From Bombella apis (GTDB lineage: Bacteria > Pseudomonadota > Alphaproteobacteria > Acetobacterales > Acetobacteraceae), in the NCBI RefSeq assembly GCF_018221685.1, contig NZ_JAGJTM010000006.1:18501-82500 (forward strand): a stretch of DNA of 64,000 nt, written 5' to 3'. Below are positions 1-9,531 of the stretch, one piece after another. A program made the translations under genes and the position numbers. The notes under the pieces are model-generated. The model was not told where the DNA came from. It saw only the letters and a list, made by a program, of their open reading frames with translations, and made no database searches. The stretch's first letter is position 1; the number at the start of each line of letters is the position of its first letter.

Positions 1-1
1 T

Positions 2-2134
2 CATGGTATCGAGCTGGATATACACGACTTTGCCGCAGAGCCTGGGGAGTCGTCTCCGTCGCCTGCAACCCTTGTCCGTTGGCTCAGGGATTTTGGGGCT
101 GTGGCCAAGGGGATGCGCCTGCGGTGGCGGTATCTCGTAAAGCTGGGCTTCACGCCGCCTGTCGTGCTTCTATTCAGGGATGGGTCTGCTGGCCTGCTGG
201 TCCGTACGGACCCTGAGAAGGGTATTGTCTGGCTGCGGGACCCCCTCAAGGGCGAGGGAGAGCCACCTGTTCCGATTGATGAGCTGAGGCTGATGCAGCT
301 CTGGACGGGTGATGTCGTCCTCATCAAGAAACGCAGCGATGAATCCGAGGCGGACGCCAATTTCGACTTCTACTGGTTCGCCAAAATGGTCATGCGGGAG
401 AAGAAGGGCCTGCGGGACATCGTCTTCTCCTCCATGGTGCTGAGCGTTCTGGGACTGTTCCCGGCCATGATCGTCATGCAGGTGGTGGACCGGGTCATCA
501 ACTATCACTCCATGGCGACCCTGGTCTCCCTGACGGGTTTTGTCGTCATTCTAAGCCTGTACGAAGTGCTGCTGACTTACGCCCGGCAGGAATTGACACT
601 GGTGGTCAGTACCCGGCTGGATGCCCGTATCTCCCTCCATGCCTTCAACCGCCTTCTTGCCCTGCCGCTGGAGTTCTATGAGCGCCAGCAGGCTGGTGAG
701 GTGCTGGGGCGCTTCAACTCCATCTTCAAGGTACGTGACTTCATGACCGGGCAGGTGCTGAACACCATGCTCGACATGTTCATGCTGATGGTTGTCATGC
801 CGGTGCTGTTCTACATGAGCTCCACCCTGGCCTGGCTGACACTCGTTGCTGCCGGGGCCATCGGTCTGATCGTGGTCATCATGCTGCCTGTGGTCAGCCG
901 TGTGGCGGGCAAGATGGTCCGGGCGGAGATGCAGCGGGGAGCCACACTGTATGAGACCGTGGCCGGTATCCGTACCGTCAAGACCCTGGCGCTGGAAAAT
1001 ACCCGGCGGGCAGCGTGGGACAATCGCACGGCCGTTGTCATCCACTGGCGTCTGGCGTCCCAGCGTCTGGCCAACTGGGTCAGCACGATGGTGCAGCCGC
1101 TCAACATGTTCATCAACCGGGGGATCATCCTGGTTGGTGCCTATCTGGTGCTGACGGACGCCAACACCATGCAGGGCGGTGCGCTCATGGCCTTCATGAT
1201 GCTGGGTGGCCGTGTGGCTTCGCCGCTGGTCGGTCTGGCCAAGATCATGGAGTCCCTCAATGAAGTGACCGTGTCTCTGGGGGAAGCTGGCGAGGTGCTC
1301 AATCAGCCAACGGAAACCTATGCCCTGACCCACGGCATGCGTCCGCCCATCAAGGGAGCGCTGAGCTTCAGCAACATCAATTTCACCTATCCCGGAGCTT
1401 CGACCAGGGCCTTGTCGAACGTGACGTTCGAGGTTCCTGCCGGGACCATGCTCGGCCTTGTCGGGCGTTCCGGGTCTGGTAAATCAACCATCACCCGTCT
1501 TCTTCAGGGGGTCAGCCGGGAATATCAGGGTTACCTGCGTCTTGATGGTGTCGACCTGCGTGAGATCAACCTCCATTACCTGCGGCGGTCTTTTGGTGTG
1601 GTCCTTCAGGACAACTTCCTCTTCCGGGGCACCATTCATGACAACATCACCGCCGGGCGCCCGGGTCTGACACTGGATGATGTGATCCGGGCGGCCCGTC
1701 TGGCTGGTGCGGAGGAATTCATCGAGCGTATGCCCGCTGGGTATGAGACGTGGATCGAGGAAGGATCGACCAACATTTCCGGTGGCCAGCGGCAGCGTCT
1801 GGCCATTGCCCGTGCCGTGATCTCCGACCCCAAACTCATGATTCTTGATGAGGCAACATCTGCGCTGGACCCGGAATCCGAGGCCCTCGTCAATGCCAAC
1901 CTGAAGAATCTGGCCAAGGGGCGGACCATGGTGATCGTGTCGCACCGTCTGTCCTCGCTGGTGGATTGTGACCAGATTGCCGTGATGGATCAGGGGCGGG
2001 CCATTGATATTGCTCCGCATGAGGTCCTGCTGGAACGCTGCGACGTGTACCGTACCTTGTGGCTCCAGCAGAACCGGCATCTTTCGCAGGATGCACAGGC
2101 AGGTGATGGTCCGTCTTCAGGAGGGCAGGAATGA
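2..2134 (+). CDS. Type I secretion ABC transporter (HlyB-like), 5' truncated
   Basis: The reading frame is open to the left edge, so the true start lies outside the window; the first in-window start codon is GTG at 101. The visible protein has three parts: an N-terminal C39-peptidase-like region, a membrane domain of about five or six helices (roughly nt 400-1260), and a nucleotide-binding domain. In the last I see Walker A (GRSGSGKST, near 1463-1489), signature NISGGQRQR (near 1772), Walker B LMILDEATSALD (near 1834) and the H-loop VSHR. At the place where active C39 peptidases carry their His (GHFVV) the sequence reads DGSAGLLV, so this is probably a non-catalytic C39-like domain as in HlyB. 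It would energise export through the inner membrane together with the HlyD-type gene that overlaps its stop by 4 nt. The substrate and the outer membrane channel are not in the window. Confidence 0.93.
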   Translation, partial: HGIELDIHDFAAEPGESSPSPATLVRWLRDFGAVAKGMRLRWRYLVKLGFTPPVVLLFRDGSAGLLVRTDPEKGIVWLRDPLKGEGEPPVPIDELRLMQLWTGDVVLIKKRSDESEADANFDFYWFAKMVMREKKGLRDIVFSSMVLSVLGLFPAMIVMQVVDRVINYHSMATLVSLTGFVVILSLYEVLLTYARQELTLVVSTRLDARISLHAFNRLLALPLEFYERQQAGEVLGRFNSIFKVRDFMTGQVLNTMLDMFMLMVVMPVLFYMSSTLAWLTLVAAGAIGLIVVIMLPVVSRVAGKMVRAEMQRGATLYETVAGIRTVKTLALENTRRAAWDNRTAVVIHWRLASQRLANWVSTMVQPLNMFINRGIILVGAYLVLTDANTMQGGALMAFMMLGGRVASPLVGLAKIMESLNEVTVSLGEAGEVLNQPTETYALTHGMRPPIKGALSFSNINFTYPGASTRALSNVTFEVPAGTMLGLVGRSGSGKSTITRLLQGVSREYQGYLRLDGVDLREINLHYLRRSFGVVLQDNFLFRGTIHDNITAGRPGLTLDDVIRAARLAGAEEFIERMPAGYETWIEEGSTNISGGQRQRLAIARAVISDPKLMILDEATSALDPESEALVNANLKNLAKGRTMVIVSHRLSSLVDCDQIAVMDQGRAIDIAPHEVLLERCDVYRTLWLQQNRHLSQDAQAGDGPSSGGQE

Positions 2135-3621
2135 TGAGCGAGAGCAGGCATACCGGGTCTGGCCCCGCACAGGAGACAGAGCAGCAGGCTGCCCCCAACA
2201 TGGATGAGGACAACCACAAGGGGCCACGCAAGGCGGATGATCCGTTTGCCCCGGAGGACATGCCTATAGCCCTGCTGGAATTCCATTCTCCTACGCTGGG
2301 GATGGTCAATCTGCCCATGACGGCCTCGGCACGCTACATCACGTGGCTTGTGGGGTCGCTGGTGCTGGCCAGCGTGGCGGCCATGGCGCTGTTCCCGCTC
2401 AACAAGGTCGTGACTGTCACGGGGCGGATCATCTCGACCGCTCCCATCGTGGTGGTACAGCCTGTGGCCCAGGGGCGTGTCAGATCGATCAATGCCCGGG
2501 TTGGCGAATATGTCCATAAAGGTCAGGTTCTGGCCCGTCTGGATCCGACACTGAGCAATGTGGACATGGAGAATCTCTCCGCCCAGATGCAGTCCCTTCA
2601 GGCGGAGGTGTCCCGGCTCAAGGCGCAGGCCTCCGATGGGGACTATCAGGCAGACATGAACGTGCCAGCCTCCATCCAGCAGGCGCAGGTCTTCATGCAG
2701 ATGAAGGTGGATTATCAGTCCCACGTTGCGGATTTTGACCGTCGCATCGCCGGAATGCAGAACGACCTTCAGGCGGCCAGGGCCAGTGCGGCCATGTATG
2801 CCAGCAAGCTGAAGGTCACGCAGGCCGTGCTGGACATGCGGGAACGGGAACAGAAAGAAGCCGTGGGGTCCCGTCTTTCCACCCTCGGGGCACAGGACGC
2901 CGTGATGGATACGGAGCGGGCGCTGATCTCTGCCCAGCAGACGGCTGGTGCTACGGAAAACCGTCTGAGCGCCCTCAAGGCCCTGCGGGAAAGCTATATC
3001 CAGTCATGGAAGACGAAGATCTATGAAATGCTTGTGGTTGGCGAGCGGCGGCTGGATCAGCTGAGGAGTGACTACCGCAAAGGGCGTGTCCAGCAGAAGG
3101 AAATCGATCTGCGGGCCCCACAGGATGGTGTCGTGCTGACCATAGCCCCCATTTCTGTCGGAGCGACGGTGGAACCCACCCTGCGGGTGATGACGCTGGA
3201 GCCGACCGACAGCGGGCTGGAGGTGGAGGCTCTCATGAGCCCGCAGGACAGCGCCTACGTACGGCAGGGCCATCATGCCATCATCAAGTTTGCCAGCTTC
3301 CCTTATGTCCAGTATGGCGGGGCGAAGGGTACGGTCAGCATCATCAGTGCCGATACGTTCCTGCCACCTGAAATGGTCGAGGGGAACATCAGGGCCGGGA
3401 TTGATCCTTCTGCCATGATGAAACAGGGTGATTCTGTCATTTTCTATCGTGTCCGGCTAAGAATTGACAAATATACCCTTCATGGTCAGCCTTCTTTCTT
3501 CCATCCCAGTGCGGGTATGCCAGTGACGGCCGATATTGATGTCGGCAAGCGGACGATCCTGAAATATCTGTTCAGTCGCGTTGTACCCGCAGCAACAGAG
3601 GGCATGAGAGAGCCCTCTTAA
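2131..3621 (+). CDS. HlyD-family type I secretion membrane fusion protein
   Basis: The 496-residue protein begins with an ATG overlapping the upstream stop (ATGA), so it is translationally coupled to the secretion ATPase. A cytoplasmic tail of about 65 residues precedes one transmembrane helix (ITWLVGSLVLASVAAMAL). Then follow the first half of a lipoyl motif (VQPVAQGRVRSINARVGEYV), a long alpha-helical hairpin rich in Gln, Ala and Arg, the second lipoyl half (LRAPQDGVVL) and a C-terminal beta-barrel. This is the standard order for the periplasmic adaptor of a type I system, linking the ATPase to a TolC-like channel. A second ATG directly follows the first, so the start is uncertain by one codon. 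Confidence 0.93.
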   Translation: MMSESRHTGSGPAQETEQQAAPNMDEDNHKGPRKADDPFAPEDMPIALLEFHSPTLGMVNLPMTASARYITWLVGSLVLASVAAMALFPLNKVVTVTGRIISTAPIVVVQPVAQGRVRSINARVGEYVHKGQVLARLDPTLSNVDMENLSAQMQSLQAEVSRLKAQASDGDYQADMNVPASIQQAQVFMQMKVDYQSHVADFDRRIAGMQNDLQAARASAAMYASKLKVTQAVLDMREREQKEAVGSRLSTLGAQDAVMDTERALISAQQTAGATENRLSALKALRESYIQSWKTKIYEMLVVGERRLDQLRSDYRKGRVQQKEIDLRAPQDGVVLTIAPISVGATVEPTLRVMTLEPTDSGLEVEALMSPQDSAYVRQGHHAIIKFASFPYVQYGGAKGTVSIISADTFLPPEMVEGNIRAGIDPSAMMKQGDSVIFYRVRLRIDKYTLHGQPSFFHPSAGMPVTADIDVGKRTILKYLFSRVVPAATEGMREPS

Positions 3622-3637
3622 AGGCGGAGGTTGGCTC

Positions 3638-5473
3638 ATGGCCATGGCACGCAGGCTTGCCATTTTTGACACCAAAGCTCGCAGGCTTGCCCGGGCAACC
3701 CGGTTGCTGGAAGAGGGGAAAACGCCACAGGCTTTTTCCCTCTTCGCAAAACTTGCAAATGCGGGCGTTCCAGAGGCGGCATACAGGGTTGGGCAGTGTT
3801 ATCTGTCCGGTCAGGGGACGCCTTCTTCGTTGGAGGAAGGTGCCCGCTGGACGTTTGTTGCGGCGGAGGCTGGTCTTGGCGAGGCCAGTTTTACGCTGGC
3901 CACGCTGTTCGCCATGGGTGTGCCGGACGGATTTGACCCGGCCAGGACCGTTCCCGCAGGCAGTGGTCTCTATGAGCGTTTTGATACGGATGCCATGGAT
4001 GCCCACAAGCCGGATTTTGCCCGGGCCCGCATATGGGCGGAAAAAAGTGCCGCCGCCGGGCATGTCGAGGCCCAGGCCCTTTTGGGGCATATTTTCAATC
4101 ATGGTCCTGATGACCTGCAGGACAGGCAGGCTGCACGTCACTGGTATGGCGAAGCTGTGCGGGGCGGGTCATTGCAGGGGGCACTCGGGTTGGGACTCAT
4201 CCTGTTGGATGAGGCCGAGGATGACAGTCAGCGGGCGCAGGCTGTGGAGCTTCTCCAGCGGGCCGCAGAGGGTGGCATCGGTCTGGCCAATGCTGCCATG
4301 GGGTGGATTTACGAGCATGGTGCCAGTGGTCAGGCCCGTGATGCCGGGAAGTCTGCCAGTCATTATCTGAAAGCCGCCGAGCAGAACATTCCGTCTGCCC
4401 AGGCCCGGTACGGGCTGATGCTCCTGAAAGGCGTTGGGGTAGAGGTCAATGTCATCCAGGGGGAAAGCTGGCTGCGCCGGGCAGCCTATGGCGGGGATGC
4501 CGAGGCAGCGGCCCTGCTGGGAGACCTGTACATCCGGGGGGAAGAACTGCTCCGGCGCCCGATGGAGGCCGCCCGCTGGTATCAGCTTGCTGCTGAACAG
4601 CATCATACCCCTGCGGCCCGTGTGCTGGCCGTGCTGTATCTGACAGGAACCGGCGTCCCACGGGATGAGAGAAAAGCGGCCCAGTGGTTCAACCATGCTG
4701 CCATGCTGGGGGACCATATGGCCGATGCAGACCTTGGCAATCTGGTGCTGGCCGGTGTGACCCGCCCGGAAGATGAACAGCGCAGCCTCCAGCAGCGTCT
4801 CAGGCAGCAGGCGGAAGGTGGAAATCTGCTTGGTGCCTTCAATCTGGGCGTCTGTCTTGCGCAGGGTGTAGGGGGCACGGCAGATGAGACGGAGGCCTTC
4901 TACTGGCTGGGTCTGGCACGGGAAGGTGTCGTCAATGCGCAGTACTGGTATGGCCGTATGTTGTTTGAAGGGCGTGGCGTGGTACAGAGCAGGGAAGATG
5001 GTTTTCTCTGGATGGACAAGGCCGCCCGCCAGGGTATGCCGGAAGCCTGTGTCAGTGTGGCGCAGCTGCTCGTGACAGGGCAGGTGGGCGGAAGCCGGGA
5101 CCATGCAAGGGCGCTGGAGCTGTACCAGAAAGCCGCCGAGGCCGGGTTGCCAGAGGCCTATTTCTCCCTTGGTGCCATGCATGGGGGTGGTCACGATGTG
5201 CCGGTCGATCTGGAGCGGGCCCGTGAATGTTTCGAGGAAGCCGCACAACGGGGGCATGGTCTGGCCCAGATGATGCTGGGGCGCTACCTGCTCCGGGGGC
5301 TGGGTGGGCCTGAGAATGGCGAGCAGGCCCGGTATTGGCTGGGGCAGGCTGCACGGCAGGGAATTGAACAGGCACAGACCCTGCTGGACAGTCTGGCAGA
5401 CCCTTCTGCTGAGGCCTCGCAGGACCCCGCCTTGATGGACATGGCGGCAGTGGAGACCGGGATCAGCCGGTGA
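3638..5473 (+). CDS. Sel1-repeat (SLR/TPR-like) protein
   Basis: The 611-residue protein consists almost entirely of Sel1-type helical repeats of about 36 residues, seen as recurring units such as AQARYGLMLLKGVGV, AARVLAVLYLTGTGVP and AQMMLGRYLLRGLGG. I estimate about a dozen copies. No signal peptide or membrane helix is visible, so it is probably a cytoplasmic scaffold. It lies 16 nt after the HlyD-like gene and its stop overlaps the next glycosyltransferase start, so it belongs to the same transcription unit. Sel1 repeats mediate protein-protein contacts; a role in holding the glycosyltransferases or the secretion substrate is inference from context only. Confidence 0.88.
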   Translation: MAMARRLAIFDTKARRLARATRLLEEGKTPQAFSLFAKLANAGVPEAAYRVGQCYLSGQGTPSSLEEGARWTFVAAEAGLGEASFTLATLFAMGVPDGFDPARTVPAGSGLYERFDTDAMDAHKPDFARARIWAEKSAAAGHVEAQALLGHIFNHGPDDLQDRQAARHWYGEAVRGGSLQGALGLGLILLDEAEDDSQRAQAVELLQRAAEGGIGLANAAMGWIYEHGASGQARDAGKSASHYLKAAEQNIPSAQARYGLMLLKGVGVEVNVIQGESWLRRAAYGGDAEAAALLGDLYIRGEELLRRPMEAARWYQLAAEQHHTPAARVLAVLYLTGTGVPRDERKAAQWFNHAAMLGDHMADADLGNLVLAGVTRPEDEQRSLQQRLRQQAEGGNLLGAFNLGVCLAQGVGGTADETEAFYWLGLAREGVVNAQYWYGRMLFEGRGVVQSREDGFLWMDKAARQGMPEACVSVAQLLVTGQVGGSRDHARALELYQKAAEAGLPEAYFSLGAMHGGGHDVPVDLERARECFEEAAQRGHGLAQMMLGRYLLRGLGGPENGEQARYWLGQAARQGIEQAQTLLDSLADPSAEASQDPALMDMAAVETGISR

Positions 5474-8457
5474 AGATGCAGGCCAGCTTCATCCCGGGTT
5501 ATGGTCGTCTTCTCCGGGTACAGGATGAGGCCCGTTGGACAGCCCGGCATATGCAGGCCATCCAGACTGCGTTTGATGAAGGCCGGGCCTGCCTGACCCA
5601 GGGCAGGCGGGAGGATGGTCTCTTCTGGCTGAAGCGGGCCGAAGCGCTGTCCGGGCGGGATGACAATATCAGCTTTACCTGTGCCATGGCTCTGCTGGAG
5701 AGTGGTGCCATTCCGCAGGCCCTGCCGCGGCTGGAACGTCTGTGGGCCCGGTATGGGCTGCGGGAAGCCGGGCTGGCTCTGGCAGGAGGGTATCTGCGAT
5801 GCGGGGCCACCGGGCCAGCGGCCCGCATCATGGGGCAGGTCCTGTCCCGGAACAGTCTGACGGTGGAGCATCATGCCCTGGCGGACAGCCTGTCTTTTCC
5901 TCTCGGGGTGCCGGGCTGGGCCGTACTGTCCAATGCGGGGGCTCTGCGGCTGCGTGCAGTTGGCCCGGTGGACCTTGTGCTGGATGGCCGACGTTTGGGA
6001 ACAGTGACAGCCGGTGTGCATGATCTGGCCCGGCTGGTGCCGGAGGAGGCCGGACCATGGTGGCGGGGTCAGCAGCTTGTCGTGTTGTGTCATGACCGGC
6101 CGGTATTGGGGAGCCCGATCGACATACAGGCCCTGATACGTTGCCAGTCGCTGGTCATGGCGGAGGCGGAGGGTGTCCGGGGCTGGTTGTGGTATCCTGG
6201 TGAGCCGGACTTTCTGCCATGGTTGTGGGTGGAGGGGCATGAGGATCCGCTACGGGTGGACCGTCCTGCGGAAGCCTTCAGCAGTACAGCCCTGCTGCAA
6301 CGCCCCCGGGGTTTTTACCTGCCTTATGCGGACTGGCCCCGCCTGCTGCACCACCCGACCGGTTTTCAGGATCAGTATGACCGCCTGCTGAAGGGCGCTC
6401 CGCTTGATCCCGCTCTGGTACAGCTGATGCGTACGCCAGAAGAGGGGGGAAACAGGAGGAAGGGCTGGACGAAATCGGGGTGCCGCATGGTCCGGAAGCG
6501 CAGCGGGGCCGACAGGCGGAAAGACGCTGTGGGGACAGGCTGTGCCATCATTGTGCCGGTCTATCGGGGGGAGGCCGAGGTGCGGGCCTGTCTGGCCTCC
6601 GTTCTGGCCACCATGCCGGACTCCTGTCGCCTCATCATCGTGGATGATGCGTCCCCGGATGCCGGGATTCGGGATCATCTGGACAGGCTGGCGGCAGCGG
6701 GCCGTATCATCCTGCACCGGCAGATGACGAACCAGGGGTTTGTCAGCAGCATCAATGCTGGAATGGCCCTTGTGCCAGCTGGGTGGGATGTCATTCTGCT
6801 CAATAGTGATACGCTCGTTTCTGGCAATTGGGTGGAGCGCCTGTGCCACTGGTTGCGTCTTGAGCGGGCAGGGACGGTCACGCCTTTCTCCAATGCGGGG
6901 GGGCTGACATCCTATCCGTCGCATGAGCGTGACAACCCGGCGCCTGATCCCGCAGCCTTGGCCGCCATGGACAGGCTTTTGCAGGAACAGGCGGGAAGTG
7001 TCCGGCCGGTGGTGGAGCTGCCGACGGCCAACGGGTTCTGCATGGGGATTGCGGCAGCCTGTCTGGCCGAGGTGGGGCAACTGAGAGGGGCTTATTTTGC
7101 CCAGGGTTATGCTGAGGAGAATGATTTCTGCCTCCGGGCTAGCGAGGCTGGCTTCCGCCATCTGGCCGCTGTGGATGTCTATGTCCTGCACCATGGGCAT
7201 GGGTCTTTCGGGCAGGAGGCAGTGCCTCTCCTGCGTCGCAATCTGGACATACTGAATCGCCTGTATCCCGGCTATGATGCGGCCATACAGCGGTGGAAGA
7301 AGGTGAATCCGTTGCGGGATTACCGCCGGCTGCTGGACGGGCGGCGGCTGCGCCAGCACAGGGAGCGTTTTGTCGGAGCGGTGGCCCTGTTCCAGCATCG
7401 TGGGGGCGGAGGGGTGGCCCGTGCTGTGAGAGAGCAGGCGGCCCTGCTGGGGCAGGCGGGGCTTCTGCCCATCATTCTGGAGCCCACGGAAACAGGCTGC
7501 CGGGTGGTCAGCCCCGTGGAAGGGCTGGAGGCCCCCAATCTGGTGTTCACCCTGCCAGCAGAACAGCCCGTGCTGCTGGCTTTTCTGCGCCAGCTCGGCG
7601 TCCGTCTTGTTGTGTGGCACCATATGCTGGGCCATGAGCCGGGTCTGCGTGACCTGCCGCAGCAGTTGGGCGTGCCGTATGATGTCCATGTGCATGACCA
7701 TGTCTGGTTCTGTCCCCGCATCGCACTGCTGGACAGGCATGGCCGCTATTGCGGGGAACCCTCCATGGCGGGCTGCATGGAATGTCTGGGGCGGGGCAGC
7801 GTGCTGGCGGATGATGGGCTGACACTGCCTGCTTTTCTGGCCCGCTCGGACAGGGAGCTGCGTCAGGCCCGCAGGATCGTGGCCCCGTCCATGGATGCGG
7901 CCTCTCGGTTGAGGCGGCACATGCCCGGCCTTGGGGATATCAGCATCGAGCCGCTGGAAGATGACTGGCAGATCAGGGCATCAGGCCCCCTGTTGCGCAG
8001 TGAGCGCCTCCCAACGCCGGAGCGGCCTCTGAAAATACTGGTTCTGGGGGGAATCAGCCGCTGGAAAGGTCATGATGTGCTTCTGGCGCTGGGGCAGCAC
8101 ATCCAGAGGGAAGGGCTTCCTCTGCAACTCATAGTTGTTGGAAGTACACATGATGACACGGCCAGCCTTGCGGCGGGCATCAGGGTGACTGGCTCTTATG
8201 AGGACAGGGATGTTCTGCCCCTGATAGAGGATGTGAAGGCGGATGTTGGTTTCGTGACATCCATTGCCCCCGAGACATGGTGCTATGCGCTGGGCTGGTT
8301 GTGGAAGGCCCGGCTGCCGGTCGTGGGCTTTGATATCGGTGCTTCTGCGGAACGTCTCAGGCAGGCGGGGCCAGCCTGGGGACAGGTTCTGCCGCTGGGG
8401 CTTCCGGTGGAACGGCTGGCTGGTGTTTTCCTGCGGGAAAAATGTCGCCAGGAGTGA
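5470..8457 (+). CDS. Large bifunctional glycosyltransferase (GT2 plus GT4-like domains)
   Basis: A 995-residue protein starting at a GTG that overlaps the Sel1 gene stop; an ATG two codons later is the alternative. Residues about 1-140 are helical and TPR-like. A GT2 domain occupies about 355-600: CAIIVPVYRGEAEVRACLASVL, nucleotide-binding VDDASPD, and LLNSDT at the DxD position. A second domain follows from about 640 with an RGGGGVARAV opening, an HVHDHVWFCPR segment, a four-Cys patch (YCGEPSMAGCMEC) and a late KILVLGGISRWKGHDVL segment typical of GT-B enzymes, although the usual EX7E region is weak. It may add two different sugars in sequence. The acceptor is unknown; the secretion genes upstream suggest a surface glycan or glycoprotein. 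Confidence 0.85.
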   Translation: MKMQASFIPGYGRLLRVQDEARWTARHMQAIQTAFDEGRACLTQGRREDGLFWLKRAEALSGRDDNISFTCAMALLESGAIPQALPRLERLWARYGLREAGLALAGGYLRCGATGPAARIMGQVLSRNSLTVEHHALADSLSFPLGVPGWAVLSNAGALRLRAVGPVDLVLDGRRLGTVTAGVHDLARLVPEEAGPWWRGQQLVVLCHDRPVLGSPIDIQALIRCQSLVMAEAEGVRGWLWYPGEPDFLPWLWVEGHEDPLRVDRPAEAFSSTALLQRPRGFYLPYADWPRLLHHPTGFQDQYDRLLKGAPLDPALVQLMRTPEEGGNRRKGWTKSGCRMVRKRSGADRRKDAVGTGCAIIVPVYRGEAEVRACLASVLATMPDSCRLIIVDDASPDAGIRDHLDRLAAAGRIILHRQMTNQGFVSSINAGMALVPAGWDVILLNSDTLVSGNWVERLCHWLRLERAGTVTPFSNAGGLTSYPSHERDNPAPDPAALAAMDRLLQEQAGSVRPVVELPTANGFCMGIAAACLAEVGQLRGAYFAQGYAEENDFCLRASEAGFRHLAAVDVYVLHHGHGSFGQEAVPLLRRNLDILNRLYPGYDAAIQRWKKVNPLRDYRRLLDGRRLRQHRERFVGAVALFQHRGGGGVARAVREQAALLGQAGLLPIILEPTETGCRVVSPVEGLEAPNLVFTLPAEQPVLLAFLRQLGVRLVVWHHMLGHEPGLRDLPQQLGVPYDVHVHDHVWFCPRIALLDRHGRYCGEPSMAGCMECLGRGSVLADDGLTLPAFLARSDRELRQARRIVAPSMDAASRLRRHMPGLGDISIEPLEDDWQIRASGPLLRSERLPTPERPLKILVLGGISRWKGHDVLLALGQHIQREGLPLQLIVVGSTHDDTASLAAGIRVTGSYEDRDVLPLIEDVKADVGFVTSIAPETWCYALGWLWKARLPVVGFDIGASAERLRQAGPAWGQVLPLGLPVERLAGVFLREKCRQE

Positions 8458-8484
8458 ACCGTGCCCATATATGACGATGACATT

Positions 8485-8513
8485 TTGCAGAATATTATCA
8501 AATCAGTTATGAT
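8485..8513 (+). promoter_or_regulatory. Candidate sigma-70 promoter for the ChW-like gene
   Basis: TTGCAG and TATGAT are separated by exactly 17 bp in a short AT-rich patch between two coding regions, about 80 bp before the next start codon. The -10 element matches 5 of 6 consensus positions and the -35 is weaker. It suggests that the downstream genes can be transcribed separately from the secretion genes. Confidence 0.45.
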
Positions 8514-8591
8514 TACAGGGACGTTTTAAGATGTTCTGTGCAATGTGGGCGCCTCGCGCTTGACGCATGGAAGATGATCATTGGAGATAGC

Positions 8592-9452
8592 ATGCCAGAG
8601 ACGGACACAGAACAGCCTCGTCATCGTGTTGTGGACCTGAAGGCGGGAGCCCACGTGATGACGCTGGACGCCGGCGTTTTTTGTGTGTTTCACGCCCCGG
8701 GCCAGGTGGAAGCTGGGCCGAGCGGACTGCCGGGTGTGCGGATATCCCGGGCACCGGGTGTGCCGGAGGATGCTGTCGAGGTTGTCACGTTTGCTGCCGA
8801 TGGCTGGATGGGAGCTGCCAACAGCGCTGCACTGGTAAGGGTGAGGCGTGGTCCTGCCGGTGTGATGGTGACGACCTATCAGGATGGTCAGGCAGGAAGT
8901 GAAACGCCCCGCCTTCAGGTGATCAGCCTTATCAGTGGGGTACCGGCGGACCCGGCTGCGGGCGCCATGGCGGAAGGGAACCGGGTTGGTGGCAGCAAGG
9001 CTTCCGTCTCTGGTGCTGTTGGTGGAGCAACCCGGGATGTTGTGGCCCATATCCAGCGTCGTGGTGATGTGGGCGGTGCTCTTGGTGAATGGATCGGACA
9101 GGTCGACAGCAAACGCTGGATCGAGGGTTTCGCCGTTCGTCCCGAGGGGCCTGTCCGGGCCAAGGATATTGAATATCAGGCCGTTCTGGGGCGTGGTTGG
9201 TTGTCTCCCTGGTCCGAGGGAGGGCAGTTCTGTGGTTCACGGGGGATGTCCCTGCCGATTCTGGGGCTGCGGGTCCGCCTGAAGGGTGAGGCTGCCCATA
9301 AATGGACGGTCAGGCTGGCGGCCAGCTTTACGGATGGCACGAAGGTGGGGCCCATCGAGGGGGGAGCGGAGGCTCTTCAGGCTGAGAGTCTGGCCCCGCT
9401 GGAAGGGTTCCAGCTTGAGTTTGTCCCGGTGAAGGGGCAGGGGAAAAACTAG
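8592..9452 (+). CDS. Protein with a ChW-like (hydrophobic W) C-terminal domain
   Basis: I chose the ATG at 8592 because GGAGA lies 5 nt upstream; the frame is open back to a GTG at 8538 but without a ribosome site. The 286-residue product has no signal peptide. The first 150 residues match nothing I recognise. Residues about 190-240 carry the pattern IEYQAVLGRGWLSPW, then EGGQFCGSRGMSLPI and LGLRVRL. This fits the ChW repeat (Y-x-A, GW-x2-W, G-x3-G-x2-G-x-S, ending in a hydrophobic strand), a module best known from clostridial surface proteins. It sits between two glycosyltransferase genes. Carbohydrate or surface binding is possible but unproven. Confidence 0.65.
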   Translation: MPETDTEQPRHRVVDLKAGAHVMTLDAGVFCVFHAPGQVEAGPSGLPGVRISRAPGVPEDAVEVVTFAADGWMGAANSAALVRVRRGPAGVMVTTYQDGQAGSETPRLQVISLISGVPADPAAGAMAEGNRVGGSKASVSGAVGGATRDVVAHIQRRGDVGGALGEWIGQVDSKRWIEGFAVRPEGPVRAKDIEYQAVLGRGWLSPWSEGGQFCGSRGMSLPILGLRVRLKGEAAHKWTVRLAASFTDGTKVGPIEGGAEALQAESLAPLEGFQLEFVPVKGQGKN

Positions 9453-9531
9453 GCTGCGGCGGCTTCTGGCAAGCGCAAATAAGGCCGTAGAAGGGGGTTG
9501 CAGGCAACGGCCCTGACAGGGCGTCAGGGGC

